Assembly (NCBI RefSeq): GCF_012843705.1
Contig: NZ_JABAFQ010000003.1
Location: 105,000-168,999 of the forward strand
Source of the DNA: Fusobacterium sp. FSA-380-WT-3A
Lineage (GTDB): Bacteria > Fusobacteriota > Fusobacteriia > Fusobacteriales > Fusobacteriaceae
DNA length: 64,000 nt
Reading direction: 5' to 3'
Position 1 is the stretch's first letter. Every line of letters begins with the position of its first letter. The translations under genes were made by a program, and so were the position numbers. Shown piece by piece: positions 46,923-54,176 of the stretch. The notes under the pieces were generated by a model. The model did no database searches, had not been told where the DNA came from, and worked only from the letters and a program-made list of their open reading frames with translations.

Positions 46923-48440
46923 ATGACAAAAAAACCATTAATGTTAATGATACTAGATGGATGGGGAATAAGCACATGTGATACATGTGTTAATGCTATA
47001 AAAAATGCACATCCAGAATATTTTTTAAACCTTTTAAAAAATTATCCAAATTCCCAATTAAATGCTTCTGAAGAATATGTTGGATTACCTGCTGGACAAA
47101 TGGGTAACTCAGAAGTAGGACACTTAAATATTGGAGCTGGAAGAGTTATTTATCAACCTCTAGTAAAAATAAGTAAAGATATCAAAGATGGAACTTTCTT
47201 TGAAATTGAAACTTTAAAAGAAGCTTTTGAATATGCTAAAAAACATAATAATAGAGTTCATATTGGAGGACTTTTATCTGATGGAGGAGTTCACTCTCAT
47301 CTTGAACACTGTTTTGGACTTTTAGAAATGGGAAAAAGAGAAGGTGTAATTATGTATCTACATGCTTTCTTAGATGGTAGAGATACTGCCCCTACTTCAG
47401 GAGCTGGATACTTAAAACAAACTGAAGAAAAAATGTCTGAATTAAATTATGGAAAGATAGCTACTATTTCAGGAAGATACTATGCTATGGATAGAGATAA
47501 AAACTGGGATAGAACAAAAAGAGCTTATGATAATATGACTATTGGAAATGGTTTAGAATTTTCTTCTGTTGAAGAAGCTATAAAAACTTCTTATAACAAA
47601 GGAGTTACAGATGAATTTGTTGAACCTTCAATAATTGATAAAGAAGGAATAATTAAAGAGGGAGATGTATTTATAAACTTCAACTTCAGACCTGATAGAG
47701 CTAGACAGATTACAAGAGCATTAAATGATAAAGAGTTTTCTTATTTTGAAAGAGCTATAGCTCCTGTTAAAGTGTATTGTATGAGACAATATGATTCTAC
47801 AATAGATGCTCCAGTTATATATGTTGATGAAGAAATTAAAAATACATTTGGAGAAGTTATTTCTAAAGCTGGTTTAAAACAATTTAGAACAGCTGAAACT
47901 GAAAAATATGCTCATGTTACTTTCTTCTTTAATGGTGGAGTAGAAACTCAATATGAAGGAGAAGTTAGAAAACTTGTTGCTTCTCCAAAGGTAGCAACTT
48001 ATGATTTAAAACCTGAAATGTCAGCTTATGAAGTTACTGAAGGATTAATAGAAGCTTTAAATAGTAATGAGTATGATGTTTTTATTGTAAACTATGCTAA
48101 TCCAGATATGGTTGGACATACTGGTGTTGTTGAAGCTACTGAAAAAGCTATAATAGCTGTTGATGAATGTGTTAAAAAAGTAGCTACAAAAATTCTTGAA
48201 TTAGATGGAACTTTATTAATTACAGCTGACCATGGAAATGCCGAACTTATGGTAGACCCTGTAACAGGAGCTCCATTCACATCTCACACTATTAACAAAG
48301 TACCATTTATTTATGTATCTAATCATACAGAAAATATACATTTAAAAGATGGTAAATTAGCAGATATTGCTCCTACTATGTTAAATATATTAGGAATTGA
48401 AAAACCTGTAGAAATGGATGGAGAAAATTTAGTTAAATAA
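46923..48440 (+). CDS. gpmI: 2,3-bisphosphoglycerate-independent phosphoglycerate mutase
   Basis: 505 residues. Interconverts 3- and 2-phosphoglycerate using two Mn ions and a phosphoserine intermediate. LDGWGIS near the N-terminus, the catalytic Ser in MGNSEVGHLNIGAGR, FLDGRDTAP, FNFRPDRARQ and TADHGNAE are all present. Co-transcribed with tpiA and closed by a terminator. Confidence 0.97.
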   Translation: MTKKPLMLMILDGWGISTCDTCVNAIKNAHPEYFLNLLKNYPNSQLNASEEYVGLPAGQMGNSEVGHLNIGAGRVIYQPLVKISKDIKDGTFFEIETLKEAFEYAKKHNNRVHIGGLLSDGGVHSHLEHCFGLLEMGKREGVIMYLHAFLDGRDTAPTSGAGYLKQTEEKMSELNYGKIATISGRYYAMDRDKNWDRTKRAYDNMTIGNGLEFSSVEEAIKTSYNKGVTDEFVEPSIIDKEGIIKEGDVFINFNFRPDRARQITRALNDKEFSYFERAIAPVKVYCMRQYDSTIDAPVIYVDEEIKNTFGEVISKAGLKQFRTAETEKYAHVTFFFNGGVETQYEGEVRKLVASPKVATYDLKPEMSAYEVTEGLIEALNSNEYDVFIVNYANPDMVGHTGVVEATEKAIIAVDECVKKVATKILELDGTLLITADHGNAELMVDPVTGAPFTSHTINKVPFIYVSNHTENIHLKDGKLADIAPTMLNILGIEKPVEMDGENLVK

Positions 48441-48448
48441 TAAAATAA

Positions 48449-48484
48449 AGAGGGTGTTGTATAACAGCCCCCTCTATTTTTTTA
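48449..48484. terminator. Intrinsic terminator between gpmI and the lysR gene
   Basis: Stem AGAGGG with CCCTCT, extended by TGTT with AACA and a three-base bulge, T-run on plus. Convergent with the lysR gene, so may act for both. Confidence 0.65.
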
Positions 48485-48488
48485 TTTT

Positions 48489-49373
48489 TTATTTAAAATA
48501 TCTTTCTTTATTTTCTAAAATATTTTCTACAATTTTTTTTATATTTTCATCCTTTAATTTTTCTCTTTTTACTAAAAGATATGTCTCCCTCTCAAAAGGT
48601 TCCCCATTAAGTTTAACCATAGGGAAAAAATTTAGCTCTTTAAAATTTTGCATATGAATTTTAGGTAGTACTGTCCAACCAATTCCACTTTTTATCATTT
48701 CCAAAGAAGCTTCTGTAGAGTTAACCTTTATTATTTCCCCTTGAAATGGTTTTCCCAAATAAATTTTACTCCATTCATCTAAAAAAATTCTAGATTTTAC
48801 TACAGTATTAGTTTCATATTGAATATATGGTATTTTTTCTAGTTCTTCTATTTTTAATAATTTTTGAGATATTATTCCATAAGGCTCTTTTGAAACAATA
48901 TATTTTTCTTCATTCCATGGAACATCCCCTCTTAAAATTCCAATGTCTATTTTTTCTTCTTTTAATAATTTTGGTAGTTCATGATAACTATTTCCTGAAA
49001 TTATATTAATTTTTATTTGAGGATATACTTCTTTTAAGCTCTGTAAAATAAAAGCTAATTTATATTTAGCCATTGTTGTACTTATCCCTAAATTTATTTT
49101 CCTTTCTTCTGAATCTTTTATATTTTTTATATTTTTCTTCATTATCTCATATTCTAAAAGAAATTTTTTAGAATATTCAGCTAAATATTCTCCCTCTTTA
49201 GTTAAAACTATTCCAGTAGAAAGTCTTTTGAATAAAACTACATCTAACTCTTCCTCTAATTTATTTAATCTATAAGTTAAAGAGGGCTGTGATGTATATA
49301 ATTTTTCTGCTGTTTTTGTTAAATTTAACTCTTCTGACATAACTTTTATTATTTCGCAGTCTTTTAAATCCAT
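48489..49373 (-). CDS. LysR-family transcriptional regulator
   Basis: 294 residues from the ATG at 49373, which has GGGAGA upstream; an ATG 12 bases earlier overlaps that site. N-terminal winged helix-turn-helix (LNLTKTAEKLYTSQPSLTYRLNKLEEEL, in pieces) and a C-terminal substrate-binding domain. Divergent from the M20 hydrolase and YfcC-type carrier, with a 153-bp shared promoter region. It very likely regulates them. An inverted repeat TGATA-N15-TATCA at 49481-49505 is a candidate operator. Confidence 0.92.
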   Translation of the reverse strand: MDLKDCEIIKVMSEELNLTKTAEKLYTSQPSLTYRLNKLEEELDVVLFKRLSTGIVLTKEGEYLAEYSKKFLLEYEIMKKNIKNIKDSEERKINLGISTTMAKYKLAFILQSLKEVYPQIKINIISGNSYHELPKLLKEEKIDIGILRGDVPWNEEKYIVSKEPYGIISQKLLKIEELEKIPYIQYETNTVVKSRIFLDEWSKIYLGKPFQGEIIKVNSTEASLEMIKSGIGWTVLPKIHMQNFKELNFFPMVKLNGEPFERETYLLVKREKLKDENIKKIVENILENKERYFK

Positions 49374-49526
49374 ACATTCTCCCATAAAAATTTAGTGATA
49401 TAAAATTTTTTTAAAAAGCTTATAAAAATTCAGTATTTCATTTTTTTATAATTTTATACTAAAATATTTGTAATAAAACATGATACTGTATACATAATTA
49501 TATCATATTTTTTTTAAGGAGACAAT

Positions 49527-50693
49527 ATGAAAGAGATATTATTAAAAAAATTTGAATCTTTAGAACCTCAATTACAAAATATGGCTAATTTTATTTTTGA
49601 TAATCCTGAATTTGGTTTAAAAGAATTTAAAGCTTCTAATCTTTTAATAAATTATTTAGAAGAAAATGGATTTATTATTGAAAAAGGTGTAGGAGGATTA
49701 GAAACTGCTTTTAGAGCTATTTATGAACAAGGAACTGATGGTCCTTCTATTGGAATTTTAGTAGAATATGATGCCATTGAAGGAATTGGTCATGCTTGTG
49801 GTCATCATATGCAAGGGCCTATTGGTGTTGGGGTAGCTGTAGCTTTAAAAGAAGTTTTAAAAACTGAAAATTATAAATTAGTTGTTTATGGAACTCCAGC
49901 TGAAGAAACAACAGGTGGAAAGTTAGCTATGTTAAAAAATGGATGTTTCAAAGATATTGATGTAGCTTTAATGACTCATGGAGGCCCAAATACTACAACA
50001 GATATAAAATCTTTAGCTATGTGTAAACTTACAGTTACATTTAATGGTATAAAATCTCATGCTGCTTTAAAACCTGAATCTGGTAGAAGTGCTTTTGATG
50101 CTCTTCTTCTTACGTTTAATGCTATTGAATTTATGAGAGAACATGTACCAGATGATGTTAGAATGCATTATACTGTTTTAAATGCTGGTGGACCAGCTAA
50201 TGTAGTACCTGATAAAGCTGTAGGAAACTTTTATTTAAGATCTTATGATAATGCTACTCTTGTAGATTGTAAAGAAAGATTTTTTAACATAATAAAAGGA
50301 GCTAGTCTTATGACTGGAACAACTTATGATATTCATATAGATAAAGAAATGGGTGGAAAAATTCCTATTCTTACTTTGAATGATTTAATTATGAAAAATG
50401 CTTTAGAATTAAATGCTCCTTCTATGAGCCCACCAAGAGAAAAAACAGGTTCAACTGATTTTGGAAGTGTTATGGCAATAGTTCCAGGAACTTGTTTAAG
50501 AATAGCTTTTGTTCCTGAAGGAACAGCTTCTCATTCAGATGAATATTTAAAAGCTGGAAAATCACCAGAAGCTTATAAAGCCATTGACATGGGTGGAAAA
50601 ATTCTTTTATCTACTATTTATGAAATAATTACAGATAAAGAAGTTTTAAAAAGTATTAAAGATGAATTTGAAAGAAAAACAAATAAAAAATAA
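49527..50693 (+). CDS. M20 family amidohydrolase/peptidase (AbgB-like)
   Basis: 388 residues. Metal-dependent M20D hydrolase: EFGLKEFKAS near the N-terminus, the metal site HACGHHMQG, PAEETTGGK, and MTHGGPNTTT with a dimerisation domain in between. Resembles AbgB/amidohydrolases that release amino acids from N-acyl or aminobenzoyl-glutamate-like dipeptides. The substrate is unknown. AAGGAG RBS; followed 26 bp later by a carrier gene, so an import-and-cleave pair is likely. Confidence 0.9.
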   Translation: MKEILLKKFESLEPQLQNMANFIFDNPEFGLKEFKASNLLINYLEENGFIIEKGVGGLETAFRAIYEQGTDGPSIGILVEYDAIEGIGHACGHHMQGPIGVGVAVALKEVLKTENYKLVVYGTPAEETTGGKLAMLKNGCFKDIDVALMTHGGPNTTTDIKSLAMCKLTVTFNGIKSHAALKPESGRSAFDALLLTFNAIEFMREHVPDDVRMHYTVLNAGGPANVVPDKAVGNFYLRSYDNATLVDCKERFFNIIKGASLMTGTTYDIHIDKEMGGKIPILTLNDLIMKNALELNAPSMSPPREKTGSTDFGSVMAIVPGTCLRIAFVPEGTASHSDEYLKAGKSPEAYKAIDMGGKILLSTIYEIITDKEVLKSIKDEFERKTNKK

Positions 50694-50719
50694 ATTTTTT
50701 AAAGTTTAAGGAGGAAATT

Positions 50720-52090
50720 ATGAAAAAATTTAAAGTTCCACACTCATATGTAATTATTTTTATATTACTTATCTTTGTATCAATTCTTACTTATATTATT
50801 CCAGCTGGAGAATATACAAGAATCACTACTGCTAGTGGTTTAAAAATGGTTGATAGTACTAGTTATCATTTAGTTGAAGCTAAACCTGTTGGTATATGGA
50901 TGATTCCAAATTTTGTTATGAAAGGTCTTATTAAACAAGCTGGTATTATATTCCCAATTCTTGTTATAGGAGGAGCTTTAGAAACTGTTCTTTCTACTGG
51001 TATGTTCCATGCTTATTGTAATAAACTTGCTAGAAAATGTTCTGGTAAAGAGAGATTATTTATCCCAGCAGTATTATTACTATTTGCTATTATAGGAATA
51101 ACTCAATCAACAAATAAATTTATAGGTTTTGCTCCTTTAGGTGTTATGTTATCAGCTACATTAGGATATGATGCCATAGTTGGAGTTGCTATGATTTTAT
51201 TAGGAGTTGGTATTGGATTTTCTACAGGTATTTTAGCTCCTACAACAGCTATAGCTCAAGAAATGGCTGAGTTACCAGCTTATTCTGGAATTGGATTAAG
51301 AACAGTTTCTTTTGTACTTTTCTATCTTGTTACAGCTGCTTACATAGTTTGGTATGCTGAAAAATCTAAAAAAGACCCTACAAAAAGTGCTCTTTATGGG
51401 GTTGAAGAAGTACAAACTTTTGATTTAAAAGATTCTAATATTGAAGTTGAGAAAAAACATCCTTTAGTATTAACTATCCTTATTATTTTCTTTGCTATTT
51501 TAATGTATGGTTGTATAAAATTTAGTTGGGGACTTGTTGAAACTGCTGTATGTTTTATGTGGATGGGATTTATCATTGGACTTAGTTATGGATATGACCC
51601 TAGTAAAATAGCTAGTTGTTTTGTAAAAGGAATTAAAGGAATGTCTTCTGCTGCTATGATTGTTGGACTTGGGGCTGCTGTTGCTTTAATTTTATCAGAA
51701 GCTAAAGTTCTAGATACAGTAGTTTATGGATTAGCTAAAATGTTAGAATGGTTCCCTAATTTCTTAAAAGCTCCTGTAATGTTATTTATAAATGTTATTG
51801 TTAATGGTTTTGTTACTTCAGGTACAGGTCAAGCAGCTGTTGTAATGCCTGTTATGGTTCCTTTAGCTGATGTTTCTGGAATAACTAGACAAACAGCTGT
51901 ATTAGCTTATAAATTTGGAGATGGATTCTGTAACTATATTTTACCTCATGCTTCAGCTTTAATGGGATTCTTAGGAGCTACTGGAATTACTTATGACCGT
52001 TGGATGAAATTCATGTGGAAATTATTCTTATTATGGATGATTTTAGGGTCAGTTATTCTTTCTTATGCTTATTTTGCTCAATATGTATAA
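50720..52090 (+). CDS. YfcC/DcuC-superfamily membrane carrier
   Basis: 456 residues, about eleven to twelve hydrophobic segments. Starts KVPHSYVIIFILLIFVSILT and IIPAGEY, typical of YfcC-like proteins. The two central repeats GITQSTNKFIGFAPLG and GTGQAAVVMPVMVPLAD match ion-transporter superfamily hairpins. The family is annotated as dicarboxylate or basic amino-acid/peptide carriers; given the M20 hydrolase upstream, an acyl-amino acid or dipeptide substrate is plausible. Confidence 0.87.
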   Translation: MKKFKVPHSYVIIFILLIFVSILTYIIPAGEYTRITTASGLKMVDSTSYHLVEAKPVGIWMIPNFVMKGLIKQAGIIFPILVIGGALETVLSTGMFHAYCNKLARKCSGKERLFIPAVLLLFAIIGITQSTNKFIGFAPLGVMLSATLGYDAIVGVAMILLGVGIGFSTGILAPTTAIAQEMAELPAYSGIGLRTVSFVLFYLVTAAYIVWYAEKSKKDPTKSALYGVEEVQTFDLKDSNIEVEKKHPLVLTILIIFFAILMYGCIKFSWGLVETAVCFMWMGFIIGLSYGYDPSKIASCFVKGIKGMSSAAMIVGLGAAVALILSEAKVLDTVVYGLAKMLEWFPNFLKAPVMLFINVIVNGFVTSGTGQAAVVMPVMVPLADVSGITRQTAVLAYKFGDGFCNYILPHASALMGFLGATGITYDRWMKFMWKLFLLWMILGSVILSYAYFAQYV

Positions 52091-52135
52091 AAGTTCAAAG
52101 TAAAAGTATCCCCATTTTTTGATACTATATTATAA

Positions 52136-52180
52136 AAAGACTGTTGTATTTTATAAAAAATTTTCAACAGTCTTTTTTAT
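52136..52180 (+). terminator. Intrinsic terminator after the YfcC-type carrier
   Basis: Stem AAAGACTGTTG with CAACAGTCTTT, long A/T loop, TTTTTT tail on plus. Confidence 0.8.
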
Positions 52181-52204
52181 TTTTTTGGTTTTTTATTCAA
52201 AATA

Positions 52205-52240
52205 AAAAAGTCAGTTTTTTAATTTTGAAACTGACTTTTA
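52205..52240 (-). terminator. Intrinsic terminator after rplT
   Basis: Perfect 12-bp stem AAAAGTCAGTTT with AAACTGACTTTT, ten-base loop, T-rich on the minus strand. Lies 11 bp beyond the rplT stop. Confidence 0.82.
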
Positions 52241-52250
52241 TTTTTATATA

Positions 52251-52601
52251 CTATAATGCTGCTTTAGCTGTTTCAGCTAATTTTGCGAATCCTTCAGCGT
52301 TGTTTAAAGCCATATCAGCTAATACTTTTCTATCTAAAAGTATTCCAGCTTTTTTAAGACCATTCATAAATGTAGAGTAAGTCATTCCATTTAATCTTGC
52401 TCCTGCATTTATTCTTATGATCCATAATTGTCTCATTTTTCTCTTAGTTACTTTTCTATCTCTAGTAGAATAAGCCATTGCTCTCATAACAGCTTGTTTA
52501 GCTTGTTTTATAACGTCACCAGATGCTCCTCTAAATCCTTTAGCAGCTTTTAAAACTTTTTTATGTTTTCTTCTTCTTACTATTCCAGTTTTAACTCTCA
52601 T
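52251..52601 (-). CDS. rplT: 50S ribosomal protein L20
   Basis: 116 residues, usual length. Basic N-terminus with GIVRRRKHKKVLKAAKGFRG, and IRINAGARLNGMTYSTFMNGL typical of L20. Binds 23S rRNA during early assembly; in other bacteria it represses its own operon by binding the infC leader. RBS AGGAGGAT. Last gene of infC-rpmI-rplT. Confidence 0.98.
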   Translation of the reverse strand: MRVKTGIVRRRKHKKVLKAAKGFRGASGDVIKQAKQAVMRAMAYSTRDRKVTKRKMRQLWIIRINAGARLNGMTYSTFMNGLKKAGILLDRKVLADMALNNAEGFAKLAETAKAAL

Positions 52602-52636
52602 TTTATCCTCCTATAATATATTCTCTCGAAAACCGA

Positions 52637-52846
52637 TTATCTTCCAACTCCGTATGGTAATAATCTAATCATATCATTTTTATGAACGTTATCTAAAAGC
52701 ACAAAGTCTTTTTTCATTCTATTTTTTCTTTTTCTAGTTTTTTTAGTTAATATGTGGCTTTTTCCTGAATGTTTAGCTACATATTTCCCTGTTCCTGTTA
52801 CTTTGATTCTTTTAGCTGTCCCTCTATGAGTTTTCATTTTTGGCAT
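52637..52846 (-). CDS. rpmI: 50S ribosomal protein L35
   Basis: 69 residues. [19 protein letters not shown] and [14 protein letters not shown] identify L35, slightly longer than the usual 65 because of the C-terminal [18 protein letters not shown] before the ATG. Between infC and rplT, the conserved order. Confidence 0.97.
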   Translation of the reverse strand: MPKMKTHRGTAKRIKVTGTGKYVAKHSGKSHILTKKTRKRKNRMKKDFVLLDNVHKNDMIRLLPYGVGR

Positions 52847-52875
52847 TTTTGTGTTCCTCCTCTCAAATTACAAAC

Positions 52876-53379
52876 CTATTTTTTCAATGATAACATTAAA
52901 TATTTTTGTGCATCTTTATATCTTTTTTCAACTTCAGCAAATCCTTCAAATTTACTAGCTACATCATCAAGAAGTTCAATTCCCATTTCTTCATAGCTTC
53001 TTTCTCTTCCAAATTGTACTAAAGTAACTTTAACTTTATTATCTTTTTCTAAGAATTTTTTGATACTATTTATTTTAGTTTCTAAATCATGAGTATCTAT
53101 TCTTGTTCTTAATTTTACTTCTTTAACAACTATTTGTTTTTGTTTTTTCTTAGCATCCTTTGCTTTTCTAGTTTGCTCATATTTATATTTTCCGAAATCC
53201 ATTATTTTACAAACAGGTGGATTAGCGTTTGGAGAAATTTCTACCAAATCTAAATTCTCTCTTCTAGCCGCATCTAATGCTTCAGCTGCTGTCATTATCC
53301 CCATTTGTTCTCCAGAATTAGATATTATTCTAAATTCCTTACCTTTTATTTTTTCATTGATTCTAATTTTGTCAGAAAT
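52876..53379 (-). CDS. infC: Translation initiation factor IF-3 (probable AUU start)
   Basis: 167 residues if initiated at the ATT at 53379. IF3 N domain (RINEKIKGKEFRIIS, LDLVEISPNANPPVCKI) and C domain (VKEVKLRTRIDTHD, GRERSYEEMG in pieces), complete. No ATG lies near the N-terminus. A GTG nine bases upstream would start exactly at the ribosome binding site, while ATT has AGGGGGTG six bases ahead and gives the standard IF3 N-terminus. AUU initiation is the known basis of IF3 autoregulation in E. coli. First gene of the operon. Confidence 0.95.
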   Translation of the reverse strand: MSDKIRINEKIKGKEFRIISNSGEQMGIMTAAEALDAARRENLDLVEISPNANPPVCKIMDFGKYKYEQTRKAKDAKKKQKQIVVKEVKLRTRIDTHDLETKINSIKKFLEKDNKVKVTLVQFGRERSYEEMGIELLDDVASKFEGFAEVEKRYKDAQKYLMLSLKK

Positions 53380-53411
53380 AGCCGACACCCCCTATACTAT
53401 AATCATATATA

Positions 53412-53547
53412 TAAAAAAACGAGGTCGCACTAACCCCGTCATACAATTTAAAATTAAAAATACATACATTGCTCTTAACCTTATATAAGTATCAATACCT
53501 ATAAGGTGAGAAACGGGAAGTTTCTTCTTAAAAATATTTAATTCAGC
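53412..53547 (-). promoter_or_regulatory. L20-type infC leader with attenuator terminator
   Basis: About 160 bases of leader between promoter and infC. On the minus strand: hairpin AGAAAC with GTTTCT around CCC (53525-53509), a second hairpin CCTTATA with TATAAGG (53506-53479), then a terminator ACGGGGT with ACCTCGT (53439-53419) and TTTTTTT. The CCCGTTTCTCACC block resembles Firmicute L20 leaders, in which ribosomal protein L20 binds and promotes termination. Confidence 0.75.
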
Positions 53548-53553
53548 TTTATT

Positions 53554-53582
53554 ATTATAAAATAATTTTTACAAAAAGTCAA
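53554..53582 (-). promoter_or_regulatory. Sigma-70 type promoter for infC-rpmI-rplT
   Basis: Minus strand TTGACT (53582-53577), 17-bp spacer, TATAAT (53559-53554). Transcription is expected to start near 53547. Confidence 0.8.
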
Positions 53583-53597
53583 GTATTTTTATAAATT

Positions 53598-54176
53598 TTA
53601 TTTAAGAAAATCTATATCTTCCAATTGTTTTTTATCTTCTAGCACATATGAAAAAACTTCTTCCATATGTTTTTTTATAATTTGTTTTCCACCTTTATCT
53701 CCTTCTATATTTTTTAATTCTCCAATATATTCAGGAGAAAATATACATGGATTTCCTAAATCTTTTCCATCAGATAAACAACCAATTTTTTTATTTTGTT
53801 CAAAAAAATTTTTTATGAATTTCTCTAAAGTTTGTATTTTTAAATAAGGTTGGTCACAAACCATAAACATTAAATAATTTTTGTTATTAATTTCATTCAA
53901 ACCTAAAATGATAGATGAGGAAATCCCCATTTCACTATGGAGATTTTCTTTATATTTTATATTATTTATTTTTATAGTTTTTAAATATTCTTCTATCTCT
54001 TTATATTTTGAAACTACTATTATATTTTCTATACTTTCTTTAAATATTTTTTTTAATGAAAAAATATTTTCTAATGTATATTCAAACATATATTTATTAT
54101 TTAATTTATAAAGTAACTTATTACTTCCAAATCTTTTACTATTTCCAGCAGCAAGTAAAATAATATCTAATTTCAT
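53598..54176 (-). CDS. mocA: MobA-like nucleotidyltransferase (molybdenum cofactor cytidylyltransferase, MocA-like)
   Basis: 192 residues. NTP-transferase fold: LAAGNSKRFGSNKLLYKL at the N-terminus, MVCDQPYLK with the metal-binding Asp, and GNPCIFSPEYI. Such proteins attach CMP to molybdopterin for xanthine-dehydrogenase-type enzymes. It overlaps the xdhA stop by one base, which ties it to maturation of that enzyme. Slightly shorter than E. coli MocA but complete. Confidence 0.88.
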   Translation of the reverse strand: MKLDIILLAAGNSKRFGSNKLLYKLNNKYMFEYTLENIFSLKKIFKESIENIIVVSKYKEIEEYLKTIKINNIKYKENLHSEMGISSSIILGLNEINNKNYLMFMVCDQPYLKIQTLEKFIKNFFEQNKKIGCLSDGKDLGNPCIFSPEYIGELKNIEGDKGGKQIIKKHMEEVFSYVLEDKKQLEDIDFLK

